A stretch of DNA of 5,977 nt. It comes from an uncultured Lachnospiraceae bacterium. Lineage in GTDB: Bacteria > Bacillota > Clostridia > Lachnospirales > Lachnospiraceae. The stretch is taken from NCBI GenBank assembly GCA_946538445.1, contig CAMNGO010000130.1:1-5977 (forward strand), given 5' to 3'. Below are positions 1 to 5,955 of this stretch, piece after piece; positions within the stretch are counted from its first letter, which is position 1, and each line of letters opens with the position of its first letter. The translations under genes and the position numbers were made by a program. The notes under the pieces were generated by a model. That model was not told the DNA's origin. It made no database searches and saw only the letters and a list, made by a program, of their open reading frames with translations.

Positions 1-21
1 CTATTTTTCCCAAAGATGAAC

Positions 22-50
22 TTGACAAAATTTTCTGGTTAGTATAAACT
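22..50 (+). promoter_or_regulatory. Candidate sigma-A promoter of the feo operon
   Basis: A perfect TTGACA -35 box lies at 22-27. The -10 can be read as TATAAA at 43-48 (spacer 15) or TAAACT at 45-50 (spacer 17). A separate perfect TATAAT at 77-82 is a possible alternative -10, but no good -35 stands 16-18 bases before it. Either start gives an AT-rich leader ending in the AGGAGG site (142-147) of the first feoA. The start site was not determined; the choice between the two -10 regions is inference. Confidence 0.55.
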
Positions 51-53
51 AAC
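38..53. promoter_or_regulatory. Dyad operator over the feo -10 region, possibly for a DtxR/IdeR-type metal repressor
   Basis: The sequence GTTAGTATAAACTAAC is a perfect inverted repeat with 6-bp arms (38-43 and 48-53) and a 4-bp centre. It sits on the -10 region of the likely feo promoter, where a bound repressor would block transcription. TTAG...CTAA half-sites are typical of DtxR/IdeR-family iron-dependent repressors, and iron repression of feo is well established. The site does not look like the classical Fur box. That a DtxR-family protein binds here is inference; the dyad itself is directly visible. Confidence 0.5.
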
Positions 54-58
54 GTATG

Positions 59-78
59 TAGTTAGTGATATATAACTA
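59..78. promoter_or_regulatory. Second inverted repeat in the feo leader
   Basis: TAGTTA (59-64) and TAACTA (73-78) form a perfect 6-bp inverted repeat with an 8-bp spacer, just before the alternative TATAAT at 77-82. A further TTAG (82-85) and CTAA (96-99) pair spans 18 bases with the same outer half-sites as an IdeR-type box. Together with the dyad at 38-53 they could be a tandem operator array. The region is AT-rich, so short repeats can arise by chance. Confidence 0.3.
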
Positions 79-153
79 TAATTAGCACTATAAATCTAAA
101 GATAGGCAATACATACTATTGGAACAAATAAATCATTTTTCAGGAGGAACATC

Positions 154-372
154 ATGCTTCCGCTTATAACAGCAAATGTAGGTGATACAGTCACCATCGG
201 GAAAATTACAGGCAAGGATGAGGTCAGACAGCATCTGGCGGAACTCGGTTTTGTGGTGGGCACGGAGGTGACCATCATCAGTGCCCCTGCAGGCAATCTC
301 ATCGTATCGGTGAAGGACAGCCGGGTGGGCATCGACAAGGCCATGGCATCCAGGATCCTGTACACCCCATAA
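154..372 (+). CDS. feoA: FeoA family ferrous iron transport accessory protein (first copy)
   Basis: This 72-aa protein has the length and pattern of FeoA: a small cytoplasmic SH3-like beta-barrel that works with FeoB in Fe(II) uptake. Visible family features are the early 'VGDTVTIGKITG' strand, the helix with 'HLAELGFVVGTEVTII', the 'APAGNLIVSV' strand pair and a final 'DKAMASRIL' segment. It lacks the 'GDPMELNVRGYELSVRK' stretch seen in the second copy, so the two are different subtypes and not a recent duplication. The ATG start is supported by AGGAGG at 142-147, six bases upstream. It is the first gene of the operon, 42 bases before the ATG of the next feoA. FeoA is known to be needed for FeoB function in several bacteria; how labour is divided between two copies is not known from this sequence. 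Confidence 0.9.
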   Translation: MLPLITANVGDTVTIGKITGKDEVRQHLAELGFVVGTEVTIISAPAGNLIVSVKDSRVGIDKAMASRILYTP

Positions 373-414
373 GAATAAAATCATATATTGATAAATCAGA
401 GAGGAGTAGGAAGG

Positions 415-639
415 ATGAGAACACTAAAGGATGCCGTGGTAGGCGAAAATGTAAAAGTGAAAAGACTTCATGGGACAGGCCCGGTGAAGAGGAGGATCAT
501 GGATATGGGGATCACCAAAGGAGTGGAGATCCATATCAGAAAAGTGGCTCCCCTGGGGGATCCCATGGAATTGAACGTACGTGGTTATGAGCTCAGCGTC
601 AGGAAAGCCGATGCGGAGATGATAGAGATCGAAGAATAA
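415..639 (+). CDS. feoA: FeoA family ferrous iron transport accessory protein (second copy)
   Basis: A 74-aa FeoA protein when started at the ATG at 415. That ATG follows a GAGGAG ribosome site at 401-406 with an 8-base gap. An in-frame TTG at 388 would add nine residues, but it has no ribosome site and would run through this one, so I reject it. The protein has the canonical FeoA signatures: 'RRIMDMGITKGVEI' for the helix and turn, then 'APLGDPMELNVRGYELSVRKADAEMI' (residues about 44-69) for the SH3-like barrel. It probably contacts the cytoplasmic domain of FeoB, whose gene begins 52 bases downstream in the same direction. It is closer to the textbook FeoA than the first copy, so it is the better candidate for the core FeoB partner; that ranking is inference. 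Confidence 0.92.
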   Translation: MRTLKDAVVGENVKVKRLHGTGPVKRRIMDMGITKGVEIHIRKVAPLGDPMELNVRGYELSVRKADAEMIEIEE

Positions 640-691
640 CGGTGTAAAGAACTTATATCATAGAAATCATATCCAGGAAGGAAGAGCAAAA

Positions 692-3133
692 ATGAGTATT
701 AAAATTGCACTTGCCGGCAATCCCAACAGTGGGAAGACGACATTGTTTAATGCGTTGACCGGCGCTAACCAGTATGTAGGTAACTGGCCCGGAGTTACCG
801 TGGAGAAGAAAGAGGGAAGACTGAAGACCGACAAAGAAGTCATCATTCAGGACCTGCCCGGTATCTATTCTCTCTCCCCCTACACTCCGGAAGAAATCGT
901 ATCCAGAAATTATCTGGTGAGAGAAAAGCCGGACGCCATCCTGAACATCGTGGATGGTACCAATATCGAGAGAAACCTGTATCTCACCACACAGCTGATC
1001 GAACTGGGCATCCCGGTGGTGGTCGCTGTGAACATGATGGATATCGTCAAGAAAAACGGGGACAAGATTGACCCGGATAAGCTTGGCAAGATGCTGGGCT
1101 GTAAGGTGGTAACCCTGTCAGCCTTAAAGGGAGATGGAAGTGCCGAAACGGCCCAGGCAGCAGTGGAAGCAGCCAGGATGAAAACGGAAGAAGAGCATCC
1201 CCATGTCTTTACCGGCAGTGTGGAGCATGCCATTGCTCATATCGAGGAATCCATCGAAGGTAAGGTAGACCAGGGGTTCCTCAGATGGTATGCCATCAAA
1301 CTCTTTGAAAGAGATGAGAAGGTGCTGGAGGAGTTGAACTTCTCGGAGGACCTGACAAATCATATCGAGCAGCATATCCAGGACTGTGAGAAAGAACTGG
1401 ATGATGATTCCGAGAGTATCATCACAAACCAGCGCTATGCCTACATTGAAGGTGTCGTGGCAAAATCCGTGAAAAAAGCGGGAGAGAAACATGCCCTGTC
1501 CACCTCAGATAAGATCGACAGGGTTGTGACCAACCGTATCCTGGCCCTTCCTATCTTCGTGGTGGTCATGTGGCTGATCTACGCCATCGCCATGGGCGGC
1601 CTGCCCATTTCCTTCGGAACCAACATGACAGACTGGACCAACGACCATCTCTTCTCAGACGGTTGGTTCTGGTCCGGCGGTGACGGTTATGAAGAAGACG
1701 CCGAAGCTTATGATGTAGCATCCACTAAGATTGAAAGCTTTCTGGCAGCAGCAGAGGAAAATGGAGTGGATATCGGACCTGTCTCCGAAGCAATTGAAAA
1801 TGGAGAGACGGATTCCGCTGTAGTTAGTGAGTTTATAGAGCAAACTTCCGGTCTCACATCAGAAGCCTACTTCTATGATGACGAAGCCGGAGAAACCACC
1901 ACGGAAATCGTGGATATCGAAGCATTTAAAGAAGCAATCACTGTTGAGGAGCCGGATCCAAACGCCTATGGAAACTACGCCAGAAGTATCCCGGATGTGG
2001 TGGGAGATTTCCTGGATTCCGTAAACTGCGCAGACTGGCTCAGAGGATTGATTGTGGATGGTATCATCGGAGGTGTGGGAGCCGTCCTGGGTTTCGTACC
2101 TCAGATGTTAGTATTATTCCTTCTCTTATCCATCTTGGAGGATATCGGATATATGGCACGTATCGCCTTCATTATGGACAGAATCTTCCGGAAATTTGGA
2201 CTTTCCGGTAAATCATTCATCCCCATGTTAGTGGGTACAGGATGTGGTGTTCCCGGTGTCATGGCTTCCCGAACCATAGAAAATGAAAGAGACAGACGGA
2301 TGACAATTATGACGACCTGTTTTATCCCCTGTGGAGCTAAGATGCCCATCATCGCTCTTTTCGCGGGAGCACTGTTCGGAGGAAGCAGCTGGATTGCAAC
2401 AAGCGCTTACTTTATTGGTGTCGCTGCCATCATTATTTCTGGCATCATATTAAAGAAGACGAAACCTTTCGCCGGCGAACCGGCTCCTTTTGTTATGGAG
2501 TTGCCTAAGTATCATGTTCCTGCCATGGGGAATGTACTCCGGGCAACCTGGGAGCGTGGCTGGTCATTTATCAAACGTGCCGGTACCGTGATCCTTGCTT
2601 CTTCCATTATCCTGTGGTTCCTGCAGAGCTTCGGTATGATTGACGGAGCCCTCAGAATGACGGAAGATGCGGATGCATCCTTACTTGCAGCTTTTGGTAA
2701 CTTATTTGCCTTTATCTTTGTGCCGCTTGGATTCGGCACATGGCAGGCTGCAGTGGCATCCATCACCGGTCTTATAGCAAAAGAAAACGTGGTAAGCACC
2801 TTTGGTGTCCTCTATCCCGGAAACCTGTCTGCACAGATTGCCATGGCTTACACACCGATCACAGCATACTCTTTCATGATCTTCAATCTTCTGTGTGCAC
2901 CTTGCTTCGCAGCCATCGGAGCCATCAAGAGAGAGATGAACAACGGAAAATGGACCTGGGCAGCCATAGGATATATGTGTGGATTTGCCTACGTGATTGC
3001 TCTGATCACCTATCAGCTGGGCAAGCTCTTTGCCGGAGGATCCTTCGGAGTGGGAACCGTAGTTGCGGTTGCCTTGATTGCAGGTCTTCTTTACCTGCTT
3101 TTCCGCAGAAATGCCTATGAAAAACAGAATTAA
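692..3133 (+). CDS. feoB: FeoB, ferrous iron transporter with N-terminal GTPase and enlarged first external loop
   Basis: This 813-aa inner-membrane protein takes up Fe(II). The N-terminal G domain shows G1 GNPNSGKT (9-16), a G2 region around NWPGVTVEK (31-39, with T36), G3 DLPG (54-57), G4 NMMD (114-117) and G5 SALKGDG (143-149). A helical, charged linker corresponding to the GDI-like domain runs from about 170 to 275. The first membrane segment is about 284-302 and the second begins near 452. Two gate-like halves follow, with 'VGTGCGVPGVMASRT' (Cys518), 'CFIPCGAKMPI' (Cys543, Cys547) and 'CAPC' (Cys735, Cys738); conserved Cys in such places are linked to the permeation path in this family. 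The stretch between the first two membrane segments is about 150 residues, roughly 100 more than in E. coli FeoB, and 331-422 holds 28 Asp/Glu against two Lys and no Arg. The reading frame is intact. The start follows AGGAAGGA at 675-682. Regulation is probably from the iron-responsive promoter at the head of the operon. Confidence 0.97.
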   Translation: MSIKIALAGNPNSGKTTLFNALTGANQYVGNWPGVTVEKKEGRLKTDKEVIIQDLPGIYSLSPYTPEEIVSRNYLVREKPDAILNIVDGTNIERNLYLTTQLIELGIPVVVAVNMMDIVKKNGDKIDPDKLGKMLGCKVVTLSALKGDGSAETAQAAVEAARMKTEEEHPHVFTGSVEHAIAHIEESIEGKVDQGFLRWYAIKLFERDEKVLEELNFSEDLTNHIEQHIQDCEKELDDDSESIITNQRYAYIEGVVAKSVKKAGEKHALSTSDKIDRVVTNRILALPIFVVVMWLIYAIAMGGLPISFGTNMTDWTNDHLFSDGWFWSGGDGYEEDAEAYDVASTKIESFLAAAEENGVDIGPVSEAIENGETDSAVVSEFIEQTSGLTSEAYFYDDEAGETTTEIVDIEAFKEAITVEEPDPNAYGNYARSIPDVVGDFLDSVNCADWLRGLIVDGIIGGVGAVLGFVPQMLVLFLLLSILEDIGYMARIAFIMDRIFRKFGLSGKSFIPMLVGTGCGVPGVMASRTIENERDRRMTIMTTCFIPCGAKMPIIALFAGALFGGSSWIATSAYFIGVAAIIISGIILKKTKPFAGEPAPFVMELPKYHVPAMGNVLRATWERGWSFIKRAGTVILASSIILWFLQSFGMIDGALRMTEDADASLLAAFGNLFAFIFVPLGFGTWQAAVASITGLIAKENVVSTFGVLYPGNLSAQIAMAYTPITAYSFMIFNLLCAPCFAAIGAIKREMNNGKWTWAAIGYMCGFAYVIALITYQLGKLFAGGSFGVGTVVAVALIAGLLYLLFRRNAYEKQN

Positions 3134-3141
3134 AGAAGGTC

Positions 3142-3172
3142 TTGCCAACAAAAAGGATCTGTTATATATAAT
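3142..3172 (+). promoter_or_regulatory. Possible internal promoter before the FeoB-associated gene
   Basis: TTGCCA at 3142-3147 differs from the -35 consensus at one base. TATATA lies 17 bases on at 3165-3170, with an overlapping perfect TATAAT at 3167-3172 (spacer 19). It would give the small Cys-rich gene its own transcript across a 109-base gap after feoB. AT-rich spacers often give such matches by chance, and read-through from feoB is the simpler view. Confidence 0.35.
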
Positions 3173-3186
3173 TATATAGATCAGAT
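3157..3186. repeat. 30-bp AT-rich dyad between feoB and the FeoB-associated gene
   Basis: A perfect 14-bp palindrome TATATAATTATATA (3165-3178) is flanked by symmetric 5-bp arms, ATCTG (3157-3161) and CAGAT (3182-3186), on the same centre. Thirteen of fifteen base pairs match. It is not followed by a T-run on the + strand, so it is not a usual terminator. It overlaps the possible -10 box, so an operator role is possible; an mRNA processing or stability hairpin is the alternative. Confidence 0.5.
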
Positions 3187-3242
3187 GAAAAAATAAACGA
3201 ACGAACTTTAACTTATATGTAGAGATATAAAGGAGGGATTAC

Positions 3243-3431
3243 ATGAACGCAGCAACAGTGATCGTCGGGGTGATAGTGTTAGCGATATTCGTCCTCGCTT
3301 TTAGAAATGTGTTGAAAAATATCATCAGTGGCAAAGGCAACTGTTCCTGCGGCTGTGGTAACTGCCCCGGAAGCAGCATTTGCCATCCGAAGAAGAAAGA
3401 GGCGAATGAAAAACGTCAGGGGAATCTGTAA
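3243..3431 (+). CDS. FeoB-associated Cys-rich membrane protein
   Basis: A 62-aa protein with one N-terminal membrane helix (about residues 4-20) followed by a short basic stretch and the Cys cluster CSCGCGNCPGSSIC (Cys 34, 36, 38, 41 and 47), then a Lys-rich tail. This is the pattern of the FeoB-associated Cys-rich membrane protein family (Pfam FeoB_associated), small proteins encoded next to feoB in many Firmicutes. The positive residues after the helix suggest that the Cys cluster lies in the cytoplasm. The closely spaced Cys could bind metal; family work suggests a role near FeoB, perhaps as FeoC-like partner or iron handover protein, but the chemistry is not established. AGGAGG at 3231-3236 is six bases before the ATG. 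It is the last gene of the feo unit, just before the terminator. Confidence 0.88.
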   Translation: MNAATVIVGVIVLAIFVLAFRNVLKNIISGKGNCSCGCGNCPGSSICHPKKKEANEKRQGNL

Positions 3432-3487
3432 GTGACGGAAGACAGATTGGACACTCACATATCTTATATACGATACATATCTACGCG

Positions 3488-3520
3488 GAGGGGTTGCCGG
3501 TTGGCAACCTCTCTTTCTTT
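3488..3520 (+). terminator. Intrinsic terminator of the feo operon
   Basis: An 11-bp stem with one G-T pair joins 3488-3498 (GAGGGGTTGCC) and 3503-3513 (GGCAACCTCTC) around a GGTT loop. TTTCTTT follows directly at 3514-3520. This is a textbook Rho-independent terminator, placed 56 bases after the stop codon of the Cys-rich gene. Confidence 0.9.
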
Positions 3521-3538
3521 ATGGTATGATGTATACCA
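3501..3538 (+). promoter_or_regulatory. Candidate promoter of the phosphoesterase-EamA unit, with a dyad at its -10
   Basis: TTGGCA (3501-3506), which lies inside the descending arm of the feo terminator, is followed after 18 bases by TATGAT (3525-3530). The -10 box is part of the inverted repeat TGGTAT-gatgt-ATACCA (3522-3538, 6-bp arms). This gives the downstream pair its own start just after the feo terminator. Both the promoter and a regulatory role for the dyad are inferred from sequence pattern only. Confidence 0.5.
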
Positions 3539-3577
3539 GTAACAATCACAAAAATATAGGGTAAGGATATATCTGTC

Positions 3578-4324
3578 ATGAGTTTATATGCGATCGGTGA
3601 TCTGCACCTACACTATCAAACTGAATTAAAGGCACCGGGACAGCTTAGGAACCGGGTGTGGAGAAAACATGAGGAGAAATTCCGAAAGAATTGCGGGAAA
3701 CTGCTGAAAGAGGACGACACCCTGGTGCTTGTGGGAGACCACAGCTGGGGCAGAAATCTGGATGAATGCCAGATGGACCTCCAATATATCTGCGATCTGC
3801 CGGGAAGGAAGATCCTGATCCGGGGCAATCACGATATGTTCTGGGATGCCAAGAAGACCAGACAGTTAAATGAGCTTTATAAGCCTAAAATTCATTTCCT
3901 GCAGGACAGTTATGAAAGTTATCAGGACTATGCCCTGGTGGGAACCAAAGGCTTTACTTTTGAGGGTCCCTATTATATCGACCGGAGGAACCGGATCGTA
4001 GGCTGGGATGAGGAAGCAGAAGCCCATGCCAGGAAGCTGGTGGAGAGAGAACTGCAGAGGCTGCGCACCTCCTTCGAACTGGCCCGGGCGGACGGATATG
4101 ACAGATTTATTATGTTTTTGCATTATCCGCCGACGAATATCATGGAGAGATACAGTGCTTTCACCCAGATAGCAGAGGAGTACGGGGCAGAGCAGGTAAT
4201 CTATGCCCACAGTCACGGGGAAGCAAGATTTCATGACAGCATCCACGGACTATATCATGGAGTGAACTATCAACTGGTCTCCGGAGATTATCTGCGCTGG
4301 ATGCCAAGGAAGATATTAGATTAA
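3578..4324 (+). CDS. Calcineurin-like metallophosphoesterase (predicted phosphohydrolase)
   Basis: This 248-aa soluble protein shows the ordered metal-binding motifs of the Metallophos fold: GDLHLH (7-12; Asp8, His10), GDHSWG (53-58; Asp54), GNHD (83-86; Asn84, His85), the His of LHYPP (His182) and HSH (211-213). The last usually reads GHxH, here with Ala before the first His. These residues hold a two-metal centre that cleaves phosphomonoesters or phosphodiesters. Length and motif forms suit the bacterial group annotated 'predicted phosphohydrolase' (COG1768-like); the substrate cannot be named. There is no signal peptide, so it should be cytoplasmic. The start is next to a weak site, AAGGA at 3563-3567 with a 10-base gap, in contrast to the strong sites elsewhere in the window. 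It is followed after 16 bases by the EamA-like gene, likely cotranscribed. Confidence 0.9.
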   Translation: MSLYAIGDLHLHYQTELKAPGQLRNRVWRKHEEKFRKNCGKLLKEDDTLVLVGDHSWGRNLDECQMDLQYICDLPGRKILIRGNHDMFWDAKKTRQLNELYKPKIHFLQDSYESYQDYALVGTKGFTFEGPYYIDRRNRIVGWDEEAEAHARKLVERELQRLRTSFELARADGYDRFIMFLHYPPTNIMERYSAFTQIAEEYGAEQVIYAHSHGEARFHDSIHGLYHGVNYQLVSGDYLRWMPRKILD

Positions 4325-4340
4325 ATGTGGAGGTAGAATA

Positions 4341-4766
4341 ATGTTTTCTTATATCTGGCCCATAGGCCTGGTTGTATTTTCAAATGTGATGTATCAGATT
4401 TGCGCCAAGTCCACTCCGGAGAGCATAAATCCCCTGGCTTCCCTCACGATTACCTACGCCGTGAGTGCCATCGTATCAGGAATCCTGTATTATGTACTAA
4501 ATAAAGGCGGAAATCTGGCAAAGGAATATTCTCATCTGAGCTGGTCCTCCTTTGTCCTGGGCGTTGTTATCATCGGCCTGGAAGTGGGATGGATCTATGC
4601 CTATAAGGCCGGTTGGCAGGTCAGTGTAGGAATGGTGGTACAAAGTTCCTTCCTGGCGGTGGCCCTCTTGTTAGTTGGTTTTTTCCTTTATCATGAGGCC
4701 CTCAACCCCAGCAAAGTGATCGGGGTTTTGATCTGCCTGGTAGGACTGTATTTTATAAATCGTTAA
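4341..4766 (+). CDS. Half-size EamA/DMT-superfamily membrane protein
   Basis: A 141-aa, very hydrophobic protein with about five membrane segments (near residues 4-20, 33-52, 70-88, 95-115 and 122-139). The last part, 'FLAVALLLVGFFLYHEALNPSKVIGVLICLVGLYFI', carries the usual EamA ending: a helix, a short turn with Glu, and a final helix with Gly. Full DMT transporters of this type carry two EamA repeats and about ten segments; this one has a single repeat, like the small COG2510-type members, so it would need to act as a dimer. The substrate is unknown. The start is supported by GGAGG at 4329-4333, seven bases upstream. It sits 16 bases after the phosphoesterase gene; no functional tie between the two is evident from sequence. 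Confidence 0.85.
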   Translation: MFSYIWPIGLVVFSNVMYQICAKSTPESINPLASLTITYAVSAIVSGILYYVLNKGGNLAKEYSHLSWSSFVLGVVIIGLEVGWIYAYKAGWQVSVGMVVQSSFLAVALLLVGFFLYHEALNPSKVIGVLICLVGLYFINR

Positions 4767-4780
4767 TTTTTTTATTTAGC

Positions 4781-4831
4781 AGGGGGGGTCAGACCCCATT
4801 ACATATTTTGTAATGGGGTCTGACCCCCCCT
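4781..4831. repeat. Perfect 23-bp-stem hairpin with self-palindromic arms (REP/MITE-like)
   Basis: Positions 4781-4803 and 4809-4831 are exact reverse complements around a 5-base loop (TATTT). Within each arm lies an odd palindrome: GGGGTCAGACCCC at 4785-4797 and GGGGTCTGACCCC at 4815-4827. The outer ends are runs of seven G and seven C. The element therefore can fold either as one long hairpin or as two small ones. It lies between convergent genes and could stop transcription in both directions, but the downstream tract is only TTATATT on the + strand and A-rich on the other, so a plain intrinsic terminator is a poor fit. GGGGTCAGACCCC-type palindromes are, from memory, seen as dispersed repeats near IS200-like/RAYT elements in diverse bacteria; copy number here is unknown. 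Confidence 0.7.
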
Positions 4832-4844
4832 TATATTGGAATGA

Positions 4845-5846
4845 TTATCTGATTAGTTCCATGCCCCAGTCTGCGTGGGCGGTGATGATACGTCCAACAC
4901 CGATCATATCGGCTTTCTGCTGCTGGAGCAGTGTTTCCGCATCCTCCACGGTTTTGACTCCTCCTGTCAGGAGGACCGGGATGTGGACTTCTTTCTTTAC
5001 TGCCTCGGAGATGTCTCCGAAATATCCCGGATAAGTGTGCCCTTTTCTCGTGAAGCAGCAGGTGCCGCCGGAGATATCAAGCAGGTCAACTCCGGCCTGC
5101 TCGAAACGTTTGCAGGCTTCCACCGAGTCAGCAATGGTGGTGCCGCCGGTGGTGTAATCACAGCCTCCCAGACGAAGGGCAAAGAGGGACTTGTCCCCGA
5201 TAACTTCCCGGATACCTTTGATCAGCTCCATATGGATCCGGGTTCTGCCTTCGATAGTGTAGCCGTTGTATTCATCCGTTCTTTTATTGGTGATGGGAGA
5301 ATAGAACTGATCCAGCATATAAGCGTGGGCGGAGTGAAGATTAATCCCGTCGTAGCCTGCCTTCATGGCTCTTTCTGCTGCACGGATATAATATCCCTCC
5401 AGGTCATGGATCTCATTTACGGTGAGAGATCTGGGCAGTTCGGGATTTGGCTTGGAATTGGGCCATCCGCAGGGCACGCTGATATTGGAGGAGCTTACAG
5501 GTTGCAGTCCGGTCACCTCACGGCTGGCGCCGCAGCCGGCATGGCTGATCTGGAGGATTGCCACACTGCCGTTACTGTGTATGATATCACAGATCCGTTT
5601 CAATCCATCGATATCGGAGTCTCTCGATGCGGACATCTGGGTAGCGCTGGCCATCCCGTCCTTCCTGACGAAACAATGTTCCACTACCACCAGGCCGAAC
5701 CGGCCTCCTTTGGTGCGGTCTTCATAATGTTTCTCCGTCTCTTTGGTGACCCTTCCGTCCACACAGGTTTCGCTGTGGATGGGAGCCTTCACCATACGAT
5801 TCTTTAAAGTGAAATTTCCTACTTTTATGGATTCTTTTATCAACAT
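4845..5846 (-). CDS. Old Yellow Enzyme-family NADH:flavin oxidoreductase, single domain
   Basis: This 333-aa protein is a complete FMN-binding TIM barrel of the OYE/NemA type (COG1902), which reduces activated C=C bonds or related substrates with NAD(P)H. Motifs in order are 'GNFTLKNRMVKAP' (10-22), QISHAG (99-104), the active-site stretch 'NLHSAHAYMLDQFYSPITNKR' (169-189, with substrate-anchoring His171 and His174 and Tyr176), 'ALRLGG' (223-228), and the FMN-phosphate sites TGGV (294-297) and GVGR (316-319). There is no C-terminal Fe-S or FAD/NAD domain, so it is shorter than the 2,4-dienoyl-CoA reductase or BaiCD/BaiH type (about 640-670 aa) and needs an outside reductant. The start is backed by AGGAGG on the - strand (5853-5858), six bases away. 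The gene is convergent with the EamA gene and is probably monocistronic in this window. The natural substrate cannot be told. Confidence 0.92.
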   Translation of the reverse strand: MLIKESIKVGNFTLKNRMVKAPIHSETCVDGRVTKETEKHYEDRTKGGRFGLVVVEHCFVRKDGMASATQMSASRDSDIDGLKRICDIIHSNGSVAILQISHAGCGASREVTGLQPVSSSNISVPCGWPNSKPNPELPRSLTVNEIHDLEGYYIRAAERAMKAGYDGINLHSAHAYMLDQFYSPITNKRTDEYNGYTIEGRTRIHMELIKGIREVIGDKSLFALRLGGCDYTTGGTTIADSVEACKRFEQAGVDLLDISGGTCCFTRKGHTYPGYFGDISEAVKKEVHIPVLLTGGVKTVEDAETLLQQQKADMIGVGRIITAHADWGMELIR

Positions 5847-5915
5847 CTGTCTCCTCCTGAACCTATAACATAAGGAATCAAATCATTTAAAAACTAATAC
5901 TCTACCCTAAATAAT

Positions 5916-5955
5916 AGTATATCGCCCCATTTTCTGCTTGGAATAATAATTCCAA
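5916..5955 (-). promoter_or_regulatory. Candidate promoter region and 18-bp dyad upstream of the oxidoreductase
   Basis: TTGGAATAATAATTCCAA (5938-5955) is a perfect inverted repeat with 7-bp arms and a 4-bp centre. On the - strand, a -10-like TATACT (5916-5921) follows 16 bases after the proximal half-site; TATTAT at 5911-5916 is another choice. The -35 match is weak (TTCCAA), which would suit a promoter that needs an activator. The dyad is certain as sequence; its role as operator or activator site is inference. Confidence 0.4.

Noticed and set aside
1..153. Classical Fur box or a riboswitch in the feo leader
   Set aside because: No match to the GATAATGATAATCATTATC pattern was seen, and the leader is too short and AT-rich for a structured riboswitch.
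388..414. Upstream TTG start for the second feoA
   Set aside because: It adds nine residues not typical of FeoA, has no ribosome site, and would translate through the GAGGAG site that serves the ATG at 415.
2740..3120. 126-codon + strand frame inside feoB
   Set aside because: Out-of-frame shadow of feoB with a Cys/His/Ser-rich composition that matches no known domain.
2702..3151. 149-codon - strand open frame overlapping the end of feoB
   Set aside because: The + strand encodes conserved FeoB membrane segments here; the reverse frame shows no family pattern and starts without a ribosome site.
3157..3186. Dyad read as a transcription terminator after feoB
   Set aside because: The stem is mostly A-T and is followed by A-rich sequence, not a T-run, on the + strand; the real terminator is at 3488-3520.
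3457..3482. Direct repeat ACATATCT (3457-3464 and 3475-3482)
   Set aside because: Only two 8-base copies in an AT-rich spacer after a stop codon; chance is enough to explain them.
4767..4773. T7 run right after the EamA stop as a terminator tail
   Set aside because: No GC-rich hairpin precedes it; the strong hairpin lies after the T-run, which is the wrong order for + strand termination.
4875..5807. 310-codon open frame on the + strand
   Set aside because: It is antisense to the clear OYE-family gene, has no recognisable domain, and lacks a ribosome site; the - strand gene carries all family motifs.
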